A DNA stretch of 64,000 nucleotides from an uncultured Sphingomonas sp. (lineage in GTDB: Bacteria > Pseudomonadota > Alphaproteobacteria > Sphingomonadales > Sphingomonadaceae): positions 17,442 through 81,441 of the forward strand of contig NZ_CAJYVU010000103.1 of assembly GCF_913778135.1 (NCBI RefSeq), read 5' to 3'. Below are positions 25,833-34,198 of the stretch, one piece after another (the stretch's first letter is position 1; every line of letters starts with the position of its first letter). The position numbers and the translations under genes were made by a program. A model generated the notes under the pieces. That model was not told where the DNA came from. It saw only the letters and a list, made by a program, of their open reading frames with translations, and did not search any database.

Positions 25833-26894
25833 ATGACACAGCCTGTCAGCGACATTTGGCGGCTTAGTGAAGCGCAAGAAGAATTTGATCGGCGTATAGT
25901 CGATCTGAACTCCTCGGGCAGAGAAGTAAGACCACGCTCCGTAGCTAGGCATGCACAAAGGGTTGCTCGAAAGCTTGGAAGGTCGACTGCTTCTTCACTT
26001 CTTAAAACCGCCCCTGACATGCTTAAGCTGCGGCAGAAGCAAGATATAGAATATAAACAACGAAATTTTCAGCGCTGGCGCAAAGCATTCGAACTGATCG
26101 ATACCCTATGGGTCGCTTGCGAGGAAACCGGTCGGAAATTCAATGAGTACATGCGTCCGCAGGCCGTCGATGATCGCGATCATGTATTTGAAGCATTGAC
26201 GTATCTAAATTCTAAAGTTCTTCTCGTTTCTGCTGAGATGATTTGCCTGATGAAAGGTGGCTTCGCTGACGGTGCGCTAGCGCGCTGGCGGACGATCTAC
26301 GAGTTAAACGTGATCGCGGCGCTCTTAGCTCAAGAAGGTGAGATGCTTGCAAGACGGTATCTCGCGCACTCACGAGTTCAGGCCTGGGAAAGGATGAAGC
26401 TTGCCGGTGACACTAATGACCTCAACCTTCGAGATCTGAAAATCAAGAATGACGCTGAAGCGGCACTCGCCGTTTTTGGCGAAGATATGACCCATTTTTA
26501 CGGGTGGGCTCGCGAGATCACACAAAGCAAAAGACCGAATTTCGCCTCCATCGAAGCGTTAGTAGAGCATGAGCACGGGCGTCCGCTCTACAAAGCAGCC
26601 TCACAACACATTCATAGCAATCACCGTATGCCAGATGAGCTGTTGGGTATGTCAGAGGCGGTTGCGGAGGGCTTACTTGTTGGACCTAGCAACTCTGGTA
26701 TGGTGACACCTCTCAGGCTCTGTGCTCATAGCCTCGTGCAATCTGCGTCCACGTTGATGTTTAGATACCCCAACATCGATAGATCGGCGATTGTCCTAGC
26801 GTTTGTGCGTCTTGCAAGGAAAATGGATCGTCTAGCGATGAGGATCGAACGACGAACATTGAGTACGGCCGGCAAAGCCACTGGATTGTCTTAA
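25833..26894 (+). CDS. DUF5677-type protein (cargo gene)
   Basis: A 353-residue helical protein with GGGGGAGCACG before ATG 25833. The centre (CLMKGGFADGALARWRTIYELNVIAALLAQEGEMLARRY) matches the DUF5677 signature of bacterial proteins thought to be HEPN-like or defence-associated; residues ~225-245 (IHSNHRM) may be a conserved His pair. Base composition is markedly more AT-rich than the late genes. It is convergent with gene D, 10 bp away, at the end of the repressor-led operon, a classic lysogenic-conversion position. Confidence 0.7.
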   Translation: MTQPVSDIWRLSEAQEEFDRRIVDLNSSGREVRPRSVARHAQRVARKLGRSTASSLLKTAPDMLKLRQKQDIEYKQRNFQRWRKAFELIDTLWVACEETGRKFNEYMRPQAVDDRDHVFEALTYLNSKVLLVSAEMICLMKGGFADGALARWRTIYELNVIAALLAQEGEMLARRYLAHSRVQAWERMKLAGDTNDLNLRDLKIKNDAEAALAVFGEDMTHFYGWAREITQSKRPNFASIEALVEHEHGRPLYKAASQHIHSNHRMPDELLGMSEAVAEGLLVGPSNSGMVTPLRLCAHSLVQSASTLMFRYPNIDRSAIVLAFVRLARKMDRLAMRIERRTLSTAGKATGLS

Positions 26895-26904
26895 GTGGTT
26901 TGGT

Positions 26905-27939
26905 TCAGGTGACGCTCTCCAACTTCAGCTGCGTCACATACCCCCGCTCACTGATCGCGTCCGTGACCTCGCTGATCAGCCATGTGGTCGCGTCGATCTG
27001 CGGCTTGAAGCCGACCGCGGTGAGGCGCTGCTCGGGGTAAAGGTCGGCGCGGCCCAGCGATAGCGTCATGTCGAGCGACACAGGCGCGCGCGCGGTGCGG
27101 GTGTGTTCGGCCTTCGCCGCGGCGGTTGCCTCGGCCTCGCTGGCGTGGACACGGCGCAGCTTGCGCGCGCCCTCGTGCTTGCCGCTGGTTACTTCTCTGC
27201 GCGTTGCGCTCGCCCGATCGTGCCAGGTGGCGGTGACGCCGGTGGTCTCTTCCTGCTTGTCGATGCGGTAGCTGTGCCGATCACCGTCGCGCCGACGCAC
27301 GGTTATGCTGGGGAGGGGCTTGCCCGCCGGCGTCACGCCCGCGCCGATTGGTGAGAAGATCAGCCGGTCCTTCTTGAAGGTGGCGACCGCATCGTGCTCG
27401 CGCCCGAGGCGGCGCAGGAAAGCGGTGTCGCTCTCGCGGCTCTGCGCCTGCGCGGTGACCGCGATCGATGCCAGGGTGGGCGCGCACACCGCCTTAAGGC
27501 CGTGCCGCGCGGCGATCCGCTGCACGATCGCGCCAAGCGTGGTGTCGTGGTGCCCTTCCTCGCGCCGGATGCGCATGGCGCCGGTCATGTCGGCCGAGCT
27601 CGCCTCGATCGAGATCACGTCGGGCGGACCTTCGTGCGTCACGCTGTCGACCTTGAACGTGCCCTTGTCGACCAGGCCGGGCGTGACCTCGCTGCCCTGC
27701 CGCCAGCCGATGCGCACGGCGAGCAGCTTGCCGGCCGCGGGAATGTCCATGCGCCCGTCGCTGTCATCGATCACGATGGTGAGCTTGTCGGGTTCCTCGC
27801 CGCGGCGCTGCGTGATCGCGAGCGAGCTCAGGCGCGGGCGGCGCTTCGCCGGGTCGGCCTGCTCGGTCATGCCCTTCAGCTTGGGCGTGAGGTCGACGCC
27901 GTCGAGCGTGACCGAGAAGTCGGGGATGTTGGCGATCAT
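26905..27939 (-). CDS. D: late control protein D (tail hub)
   Basis: A 344-residue P2 gpD homologue; despite its historical name it is the tail hub/needle-base protein. The VTLDGVDLTPKL start and the FLRRLGREHDAVATFKKDRLIFSPIG centre are typical. ATGA overlap with U (27936-27939). Last gene of the FI-D tail operon. Confidence 0.93.
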   Translation of the reverse strand: MIANIPDFSVTLDGVDLTPKLKGMTEQADPAKRRPRLSSLAITQRRGEEPDKLTIVIDDSDGRMDIPAAGKLLAVRIGWRQGSEVTPGLVDKGTFKVDSVTHEGPPDVISIEASSADMTGAMRIRREEGHHDTTLGAIVQRIAARHGLKAVCAPTLASIAVTAQAQSRESDTAFLRRLGREHDAVATFKKDRLIFSPIGAGVTPAGKPLPSITVRRRDGDRHSYRIDKQEETTGVTATWHDRASATRREVTSGKHEGARKLRRVHASEAEATAAAKAEHTRTARAPVSLDMTLSLGRADLYPEQRLTAVGFKPQIDATTWLISEVTDAISERGYVTQLKLESVT

Positions 27940-28337
27940 GCCGCGCGACCGATGCCGGTGCCGTCATCGACGCGGAGCAGCTCGAGCGCGAAGTCGATTT
28001 GGCGCGGCGTGCCATCTGGCCAGAACGCGCGCCGTTTCTCGTCAACCGTCTGGATGACATAGGAGCCCCAGACCGCGCCGGTGCCGTCGACCAGCGACCA
28101 GGCCGCGCCGGTTTCGCCCATCGCGCGAAGCTGCGCGATCGACGCCTCGCCTTCGCCCAGCTCGGTAAAGGCGCTGCCGCCGATCGACACCGTCTCATCA
28201 CCGATGCCGGCGAACTGCGTCGCGTCGCGCGCGCCGACGCGCTGGCTCGATGCGTGGCGATAGGACGCCTTGCGCGACAGGTCATCGAACGCGAGCGTCG
28301 GGATGGAGAATACGAAGAGTCCGAGCGCCATCAGCAT
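27936..28337 (-). CDS. U: tail protein U
   Basis: A 133-residue P2 gpU (tail terminator/length) homologue: MLMALGLFVFSIPTLAFDDLSRKASYRHASS is the family opening and ALRxxGETGxxWxLVDGTG is conserved. ATG 28337 overlaps the tape-measure stop (TGATG). The reading frame continues open upstream to 29189, but that part is a shadow of the tape measure. Confidence 0.92.
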   Translation of the reverse strand: MLMALGLFVFSIPTLAFDDLSRKASYRHASSQRVGARDATQFAGIGDETVSIGGSAFTELGEGEASIAQLRAMGETGAAWSLVDGTGAVWGSYVIQTVDEKRRAFWPDGTPRQIDFALELLRVDDGTGIGRAA

Positions 28338-30745
28338 CAGGTATCTCCGTAATCGGCGCGGTCGCCGTAGCCGTTCGATCGACCGGCATTGACAAGCCGA
28401 TCGTGGACGCGGTCCGCGAGATCGGTGCCGCTCTCGCCCGGTTGCTGCACGACGGTGATGGTGACGGTGCCGATCGTCATACCTGGCGGCGCGGGCGCCG
28501 TGGCGCGTCCACGCGAGCCTGCGCCGGCTGCGCGAGGTCCGGTTTCTGTGAAGCCGGGCAAAGCGCTGCCGACCACCATCTGCTGTTCCATGTCGCGGGT
28601 CAGGGTGTCGAGGTGCCGCATCGGTTCGGCCGCACCGACCTGTATGCCGTTGGCGAGACCAGTCATCATGAAGCCGCCCAGACCCGCGAAGACGCGGGAC
28701 GGGGAATGAATGCCCAGCGCGCTCTTGAACGCGCCGATCGCGCTGAACGCCAGCGACTTGACCCGGCGCACGAGCGTCATCGGATTGAGCATGGATAAGA
28801 GACCGTTCATGAGCTGGCTGCCCACCCACGGCGCCCAGCGCGTGATGAAGCTGCCGGCCGCGGCGAAGCCCTGCTGGAGCCCGCCCCAGAAACTGAACCA
28901 CGCCGCCTTCATCGCGGGCCAGATCGTGCCCCAATTGGCATACAGCGCGTAGCTGGCGGCGGTGAGCGCGATCAGCCCTAGGATCACACCGGCGGTGATG
29001 CCGACGAGGGGCAGAACCGCGATGCCGAGAGCGCCGGCCGCGAAGGATAGTGCAGCAAACGGCGCGACCAGGCCGGCGATCACGATCGCGCCGCCACCGA
29101 GTACCACGAACAGTGCGGCGAGCGTCGCGGCACCGACCATCACCGCCTTCGTCAACAACGGGTGACGCTGCGCCGCGCCGCTGATCCACTCGGCGAACGC
29201 CATCACCTTTGCCTTGCCAGCGTCGATTGTCGGCATGAGCTGGCTGCCCAGCGACACTTTCAACGCCATAGCGCGGATCTGGAGCGCTTTGGTCCGCTCG
29301 GCGGAATCGCGCATGCGCTCGGCAAAGTCGCGATCCGTCGCGCCAGCGCCGCCCATCGCCTCGGCGCGGATCCGGCGGAACTCCTGCATGTTCTGGATCA
29401 TCGGGCGCAATCCCTGCTGCACCTGTGCGTCCTCGAACAGGTAACCCAGCTTCGAAAGATCGCCCTTCAGCGTCTTGTTGGTCAGCTCGGCAATCGCCTC
29501 GAGCGGGGTCTTGCCCTCGGCGTAGGCCTTCTTCAGCGCGGCGGGCAGATCCACGCCCATCTTCTCGAACGCCTTGTTCGTCGCCGGCGATGCGATCTTC
29601 TGCAGGATGTTGGACAGGTTGGTTCCTGCGGTCGCGGAATCGCCCGCGCCCTTCCGAACGATCTGCAATCCCGCGGCGAGGTCGGCAACCGATGCGGCGC
29701 CGGTCTGACCGAGACCCTGATAGGCGGCAGTCAGCGCCGGAAAATACTGCGCCATGTCCTTGATCTCGAACGCGCCGGCTTTGCCGGCAGTCGCCATGAT
29801 GTCGATGATACGGCCGGTTTCCTTCACCGGCACCTTGAGGTTGTCGGTGGCGGCGAACGACGCCGCCGAGAGGTCGGCAATCTCGGCCTTGTAGGCGGTG
29901 GCGGCGCGGCCGATCGGCGTCATCATGGCGACCGCGTCGGGCACCTTCGCACCGAGCCCCGCCAGCGTGTCGACGCCCGCCTGCAGGTCGGCCGGCATCT
30001 GGTTGGCAGCCTGTGCGGCTTTCAGCAGATTAACGCCCAGCGCGGCGCTAGCCTGCCTCGACAGGTCGGCCTTCTGCCCGATTTCGGTCATGGTCGATTC
30101 GAACTGCTCGGCAGCGGAAACGGCCGCGACGATCGGCGCCCCCATTGCAGCTCCGGTGCCAATCGCTGCAGCGCCGCTCGCCGCCATGCCGGTCGCAATA
30201 CCCTGCGTTCGCGTGAACCCCTCGCGCGCGGCGCCGAAACGACGTGCACGTTCGGTTGCCTGGTGCAGCCGACGTTCCTGCTCGGCGATCTCGCGGTTGG
30301 TGGCGTCTACATCACGGCGCAGCTCGCGCTCGTGCCGAGCCAAATCGGTGGTGGCGATCCCGGCCGCACGCAGCCGGTCGCGGAGCTGCTGCAGCTCCTG
30401 CGTCTCGCGGGTGTGCTGTTGCTCGAGCTTCTGCGCCTCGGTGCGGGCCCGAGCGAAATCGCGCGCCATCGCCTTTGTCGGTGCGCTCGTCTCGCTCATC
30501 GCGCGGGCGAGGGTCGCCACCTTCGACTGCGCGCGGGTCAGATCCTGCTCGGTGGAGCGCAGCCCGGTCTTGAGCTGGCGAAAGCCGGCAACGTCGGCCT
30601 GCGCGCGCTCGATCTCCTTCAGCCGGTCACGCGTCGCCTTCAATCCCTGCGCGGCCTTGCCCGACGCGCCGGCGATGTCGCGCAGCGGTCGGGTCGCCTT
30701 ATCGCCTGCCTCGAGCAGCATGCGGATGCGGAGGTTGCGGTCCAC
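28337..30745 (-). CDS. T: tail tape measure protein T
   Basis: An 802-residue tape measure. The N-terminal third is coiled-coil (residues ~25-165, rich in Ala, Glu, Arg and Gln with RATERARRF). The tape-measure core is at ~210-450 (ATEIGQKADLSRQASAALGV-type, TGTNLSNILQKIASPATNKAFEKMGV), then hydrophobic helices (ATLAALFVVLGGGAIVIAGLVAPFAALSF). Its length should fix a tail tube of about 120 nm at 0.15 nm per residue (general phage rule). Confidence 0.95.
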   Translation of the reverse strand: MDRNLRIRMLLEAGDKATRPLRDIAGASGKAAQGLKATRDRLKEIERAQADVAGFRQLKTGLRSTEQDLTRAQSKVATLARAMSETSAPTKAMARDFARARTEAQKLEQQHTRETQELQQLRDRLRAAGIATTDLARHERELRRDVDATNREIAEQERRLHQATERARRFGAAREGFTRTQGIATGMAASGAAAIGTGAAMGAPIVAAVSAAEQFESTMTEIGQKADLSRQASAALGVNLLKAAQAANQMPADLQAGVDTLAGLGAKVPDAVAMMTPIGRAATAYKAEIADLSAASFAATDNLKVPVKETGRIIDIMATAGKAGAFEIKDMAQYFPALTAAYQGLGQTGAASVADLAAGLQIVRKGAGDSATAGTNLSNILQKIASPATNKAFEKMGVDLPAALKKAYAEGKTPLEAIAELTNKTLKGDLSKLGYLFEDAQVQQGLRPMIQNMQEFRRIRAEAMGGAGATDRDFAERMRDSAERTKALQIRAMALKVSLGSQLMPTIDAGKAKVMAFAEWISGAAQRHPLLTKAVMVGAATLAALFVVLGGGAIVIAGLVAPFAALSFAAGALGIAVLPLVGITAGVILGLIALTAASYALYANWGTIWPAMKAAWFSFWGGLQQGFAAAGSFITRWAPWVGSQLMNGLLSMLNPMTLVRRVKSLAFSAIGAFKSALGIHSPSRVFAGLGGFMMTGLANGIQVGAAEPMRHLDTLTRDMEQQMVVGSALPGFTETGPRAAGAGSRGRATAPAPPGMTIGTVTITVVQQPGESGTDLADRVHDRLVNAGRSNGYGDRADYGDT

Positions 30746-30749
30746 GTGG

Positions 30750-31207
30750 TCAGTCCTTCGGCGGGTTGTGGCGACGGGCAGCCTGGTCGCGCCACATCAT
30801 CAGGTCGGCGACCGACATTTCGTCCATCACCGCGGGGCTCCAGTGGAACACGAAGGCGATGTCGCCCATCGCATCCTCTACGTGGCGGGGAAGAGCTGCT
30901 CCTTCGCCCGCTTCGGCAGCAAAAAATCGACCAGCTCCCCGCCGATCTGCGACACGTCGGCCGGATCGATCTCCATCGTCGCGGGCAGAAGCACTGGCGT
31001 GGTGATGCGTGGCATGACCAGCGCGATCTGGTCGTAGTCCATACGGATGATGCCACCGAGATTGGTGCCGCGCAGCGCGCCGCCCATCGGCTTCTTCACG
31101 ACGATGCTGGTGCCGGCCGGGATCACGACCACACCGTTCTGGGTAACGTCGAAGTCGAGCGTGATCGTCGCAGTGTTGGGGGCAGGTGCGGGAGCGTCTT
31201 CGCTCAT
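30750..31207 (-). CDS. E': tail assembly chaperone E+E' (-1 frameshift fusion)
   Basis: Predicted 152-residue fusion made by a -1 shift at T TTT TTG (30926-30920). The first 94 codons are E; the ribosome then enters the -1 frame and reads through to the stop at 30750. A 39-residue internal frame (MGDIAFVFHWSPAVMDEMSV, ATG 30869) belongs to the same GpE' family and could be translated alone. In P2 the E and E+E' pair chaperones the tape measure during tail-tube assembly. Confidence 0.85.
30878..31207 (-). CDS. E: tail assembly chaperone E
   Basis: A 109-residue P2 gpE-type protein (DFDVTQNGVVVIPAGTSIVVKKPMGGALRGTNLGGI ... IGGELVDFLLPKRAKEQLFPAT). It ends at 30878; the slippery heptamer at 30926-30920 lies 15 codons before the stop. 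It shares its N-terminus with the fusion. Confidence 0.9.
   Translation of the reverse strand: MSEDAPAPAPNTATITLDFDVTQNGVVVIPAGTSIVVKKPMGGALRGTNLGGIIRMDYDQIALVMPRITTPVLLPATMEIDPADVSQIGGELVDFLLPKRAKEQLFPAT
30920..30926 (-). other. programmed -1 ribosomal frameshift site (T TTT TTG)
   Basis: Read on the minus strand, GAT TTT TTG in the E frame gives the ideal X XXY YYZ heptamer T TTT TTG. After slippage the frame reads GCT GCC GAA and stays open to 30750. This is the position and the sequence I recall for P2 E/E'. Confidence 0.9.
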
Positions 31208-31260
31208 GTCGGTATCCTAGCAAGAGAGAGGGGGGTCGGCGCGGACCTGCGCCGACCAGG

Positions 31261-31770
31261 TCAGAGGCCGAGGACCGCGCGGTGCGCCGCCATGAGGTCG
31301 ACCCCGCCAACGATCTCGACCATGCCGATCACGTCGATCTCGATCAGCACGTCGCTGTCGAGCGACAGCTTGTAGTAGCTGAGCTGGCTCTTGACCTTGA
31401 ACTCGCTCGAATCGCCGGGCTTCCACTCGCCCATGTCGATTTCGTCGTGCCGGCCGCGGGTCACGATCTCGACCTGCGAGACGAGGCCGCTCTCGTCGTC
31501 CTGGAACGAACCGACGAAGCGCTGCTGCACCCCGCCGATGCTCATCATGCCATGCTGCAGCAGCACGCCGCGCATGAAGCCGGCGTAGGTTGCCTCAAGC
31601 TCCAACGCCTCGCCGCCCATGTCGATCTTCACCGGGCGATTCATCCCGCCCGCGCGGTGCTCCTCGAACTTGCGGGTCAGCTTGGGCGGGGTGATCGAGA
31701 CGGTATCGCCGACGTAGGCGTCGCCGTCGTTGAACATCATCATCTGCTTCAGTTTGCGCGTGAACGCCAT
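31261..31770 (-). CDS. FII: major tail tube protein FII
   Basis: A 169-residue contractile-tail tube protein. It opens with MAFTRKLKQMMMFNDGDAYVGD, has LTRKFEEHRAGGMNRPVKIDMGGEALELEATYAG, and ends with the beta strands of the family. Forms the inner tube inside the FI sheath; the two genes are adjacent. Confidence 0.95.
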   Translation of the reverse strand: MAFTRKLKQMMMFNDGDAYVGDTVSITPPKLTRKFEEHRAGGMNRPVKIDMGGEALELEATYAGFMRGVLLQHGMMSIGGVQQRFVGSFQDDESGLVSQVEIVTRGRHDEIDMGEWKPGDSSEFKVKSQLSYYKLSLDSDVLIEIDVIGMVEIVGGVDLMAAHRAVLGL

Positions 31771-31807
31771 GTCAGGTCTCCGGTGGCGGGAAGGGGCGGG
31801 GTGGCGA

Positions 31808-32974
31808 TCAGGCGTTCGCGACCTGCGTCGCGAAGTCGGCGAGGTACTCGTCGGTGATCTGCTGCTCGAGGCCGAGCTGCTCGAGCGGGGGCACCGGCGT
31901 GTAGCGGTAGCTGATCTTCAGCCGGCCGATCTTGAGCTGATCAGCCGGGTTGCCGGCCGGATCGAACCAGCACTCGCCCCCGAGCAGCTGACCGGCGCGC
32001 TTCATCAAGCGCAGCTTCTCGTTGATGCGCTCCACGATGTCGCGCGCGAGGCTGGGCGTCAGCGGCTTGTCGATTGCCCAGGTCATCCCTTCCGCGATCG
32101 TGTCGGCGAGCACCTGCGCGGTGCGCGTCGCGCTCTCGAACAGGAAGTTCTCGTCGGCCCCGCAGGTGTGGTTGCCCCAGAAGCGTAGCTCGCCGTTGAT
32201 CCGCACCAGCGTGGTGATGTCGGCCGCGTTCAGGATGTTGGCGTCGGTGTCCTCGTCCTGGATGTCGAACTGGACCGGCACGGTCAGCCCGGTGACGCCC
32301 TGCAGCGCGACGTTCGAGAGCGTCTTGTGAAAGCCCTGCACCTGGTCGATCAGCGCACGCAGGCCGAGCGCGTGCGCGACCGCGGGGCTCGGCTTCGACG
32401 CGCCAAGCACGCCGTCGGCGACGGTTACGTCGGGATAGATCAGCATCAGCTCGCGCTGATTGAAGTTGGCGCGGTAGGCGGCGAGCGCGGCGGTGTCGGC
32501 GCCGATCGCGCGGGCGTAGGCCATGCCGCGCAGCTTCTTCGCCACGAGCGCGAGCTGCGCGGCGACGGGCTGGGTGTCGAGGCCGGGTGCGCCGATGATG
32601 CGCGGCTTGACGCCGACCACCGCGTCGGCCGCGAGCAGCGCCTGCAGGCCGGTGCGCCCCTCAAGCGTGTCCTCGCCGATCACCGCGAGGTTGGTGGCGG
32701 TCACATCGGCGCCGGGCGCGACGCGCACGACGATGACGGGCGCGCGGACCTGCTCACCGATCGCCTCGAGCGCGCTCTGCAGCGTGCCGCCTGCACCCGC
32801 GTCGATGATGGCGGTGCCGATGTCGGTGACCAGGACAGGCGTGTCGATCGGGAAGGCGTCGGCCTTTGCATCGGGCGCGGTCGCGACCAGGCCGATGACG
32901 GCGGTGGCGATGGTACGCAGCGCGCGGCTGGTGTCGCCGGTTTCGATAACCGCAATGCCGTGACGGAAAGACAT
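31808..32974 (-). CDS. FI: tail sheath protein FI
   Basis: A 388-residue contractile sheath protein. ATG 32974 opens MSFRHGIAVIETGDTSRALRTIATAVIGLVATAPDA, the standard sheath N-terminus. The C-terminal domain ends FWGNHTCGADENFLFESATRTAQVLADTIAEGM ... SYRYTPVPPLEQLGLEQQI, the conserved region that clamps the tube. A frame open further to 33427 is a shadow of V and W. Confidence 0.96.
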   Translation of the reverse strand: MSFRHGIAVIETGDTSRALRTIATAVIGLVATAPDAKADAFPIDTPVLVTDIGTAIIDAGAGGTLQSALEAIGEQVRAPVIVVRVAPGADVTATNLAVIGEDTLEGRTGLQALLAADAVVGVKPRIIGAPGLDTQPVAAQLALVAKKLRGMAYARAIGADTAALAAYRANFNQRELMLIYPDVTVADGVLGASKPSPAVAHALGLRALIDQVQGFHKTLSNVALQGVTGLTVPVQFDIQDEDTDANILNAADITTLVRINGELRFWGNHTCGADENFLFESATRTAQVLADTIAEGMTWAIDKPLTPSLARDIVERINEKLRLMKRAGQLLGGECWFDPAGNPADQLKIGRLKISYRYTPVPPLEQLGLEQQITDEYLADFATQVANA

Positions 32975-32985
32975 GGGCAGATCCT

Positions 32986-33351
32986 TCAGGAAAGCGCGCT
33001 GAGCGCGCGGATGGGGACGGAGAGGTCGAGCGGGGCGGCGCCGGCGGGGGCATCGGTGCGGAAGCCGGTCAGGCGCAGGACGAAGGCGCCTGGTGCGGCA
33101 CCGCGCTCGAGCGCGACACGGCGCAGCGACACGCGACCTTCCTGCCGCATGATCGCCTGCGCGGTCGCGGCGTAGACCAGCAGCACGGTGCGCGGGTTCA
33201 TCGGCTGGTCGAGTAGCTCGGGCAGGTCGGAGCCATACTCGCGGCGCGCGATGCGGTGCCCGAGCGGGGTCGAGAGGATGTCGCCGATCGATTGCGCGAG
33301 GTGGTCGGCGCCGGCGAGCGGCTTGCCAGTGTGGCGGTCCATCCCGTTCAC
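32986..33351 (-). CDS. W: baseplate wedge protein W (gp25-like)
   Basis: A 121-residue gp25-family baseplate protein: MDRHTGKPLAGADHLAQSIGDILSTPLGHRIARREYGSDLPELLDQP has the conserved R-x-x-EYGSDL core. ATGA overlap with V (33348-33351). In P2 it acts with V and J in the baseplate; here V-W has been moved next to FI. Confidence 0.93.
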   Translation of the reverse strand: MNGMDRHTGKPLAGADHLAQSIGDILSTPLGHRIARREYGSDLPELLDQPMNPRTVLLVYAATAQAIMRQEGRVSLRRVALERGAAPGAFVLRLTGFRTDAPAGAAPLDLSVPIRALSALS

Positions 33352-33881
33352 TGCGGCTTCCCCGACACGCCTTGCCCCGGCTGGACGGCGAGGTGGACGT
33401 GATCGCGCAGGCTCTTTCCCGCGCCAACCACGTCGCCGGTCGCCTCGACGGTGCCGGTGACGTGGAGATTGCCCCGCAGGTAGATGTCGTCGGCTTCTAC
33501 CTGGACGAAGGAACCGGCGGGCAGGCGCGCGATCAGGAAGTGCCCGTCGGGATCGTAGGTGATCTCGGCGCCGTCATCGAACGCGATCACCGCGCTGCTA
33601 TCATCGGCCGGGTGCGGGTGCTGGTCCGACGAAAGGCTGCCGATGATGATCGCGGCGCTGGTGCGACCCTCGGGCGAGATCACGACCACTTGCTCGCCGA
33701 CCGAGGGTGCGGCGTAGATTCGCATCTTGCCGGCGCGCGCCGCCAGCCAGGGAATGTCGCCGGTGACGAGGTCGCCGAAGCGCACCCGCGCGGTGCCGGC
33801 GCGGAGATCCACCGATTCCACCACGCCCTCGCGCGCGAGATCGCCCAGGAGGCGCAGGGTGTCGGCACCGATGTTCATCAC
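33348..33881 (-). CDS. V: baseplate assembly protein V (spike)
   Basis: A 177-residue P2 gpV homologue. The OB-fold is at residues ~15-100 (GVVESVDLRAGTARVRFGD, PSVGEQVVVISPEGRTSAAIIIGSL), followed by a beta-helix and a C-terminal histidine region (SLRDHVHLAVQPG) which in P2 binds iron at the spike tip (HxH motif seen: H-V-H). First gene after the dyad at 33926-33945. Confidence 0.93.
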   Translation of the reverse strand: MMNIGADTLRLLGDLAREGVVESVDLRAGTARVRFGDLVTGDIPWLAARAGKMRIYAAPSVGEQVVVISPEGRTSAAIIIGSLSSDQHPHPADDSSAVIAFDDGAEITYDPDGHFLIARLPAGSFVQVEADDIYLRGNLHVTGTVEATGDVVGAGKSLRDHVHLAVQPGQGVSGKPQ

Positions 33882-33925
33882 CGGCGACCATGCGCGGACG
33901 TTCCGCGAGCGCGAGGGGCGCGGCC

Positions 33926-33945
33926 TGTGGAAAGGGCTTTCTACA
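33926..33945. promoter_or_regulatory. putative late-promoter activator site upstream of V
   Basis: TGTGGAAAGGGCTTTCTACA, a near-palindrome TGT-N14-ACA, identical to 39197-39216 and to the reverse complement of 48225-48244. Its centre is ~55 bp from the V start, in the intergenic region. P2 Ogr sites are TGT-N12-ACA at about -55. The Ogr-like protein at 22767 is the likely ligand. Confidence 0.75.
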
Positions 33946-33948
33946 GGG

Positions 33949-34191
33949 TCAGGACGAGGCGAGCGGCGCCTGTGCGTCCTGCCACGCGTCGCTCGCGCGC
34001 TGTGCCTGCACGGCGATGTCGCTCGCGAGATCCGCGCGCGCGCCGGCCGGCAGCGAGATGCCGCAGCGATACAGCCCCTTGCGCCACGGCAGGACGAGGA
34101 TGGCGCAGCCCTCGGCGACGAAGCCGGTGAGTGCGTCGGCGATGGCGAGGCAGCAATCCTCGTGCGCGGTGAAGACCAGGCGGTCGGTCAT
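33949..34191 (-). CDS. small phage protein downstream of spike (unknown)
   Basis: An 80-residue protein starting at ATG 34191 (MTDRLVFTAHEDCCLAIADALTGF), 7 bp after the GH-like spike stop. Two adjacent Cys and a WRKGLYRCG segment. I do not recognise it; by position it may be a folding or attachment partner of the spike. It precedes the V dyad at 33926. Confidence 0.6.
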   Translation of the reverse strand: MTDRLVFTAHEDCCLAIADALTGFVAEGCAILVLPWRKGLYRCGISLPAGARADLASDIAVQAQRASDAWQDAQAPLASS

Positions 34192-34198
34192 GACTTCC

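Noticed and set aside
27936..29189. 417-aa reading of the U frame
   Set aside because: Upstream part is the tape-measure gene in another frame; U starts at 28337.
29162..31375. 737-aa plus-strand ORF
   Set aside because: Antisense to the tape measure and E genes; low-complexity Arg/His/Leu composition.
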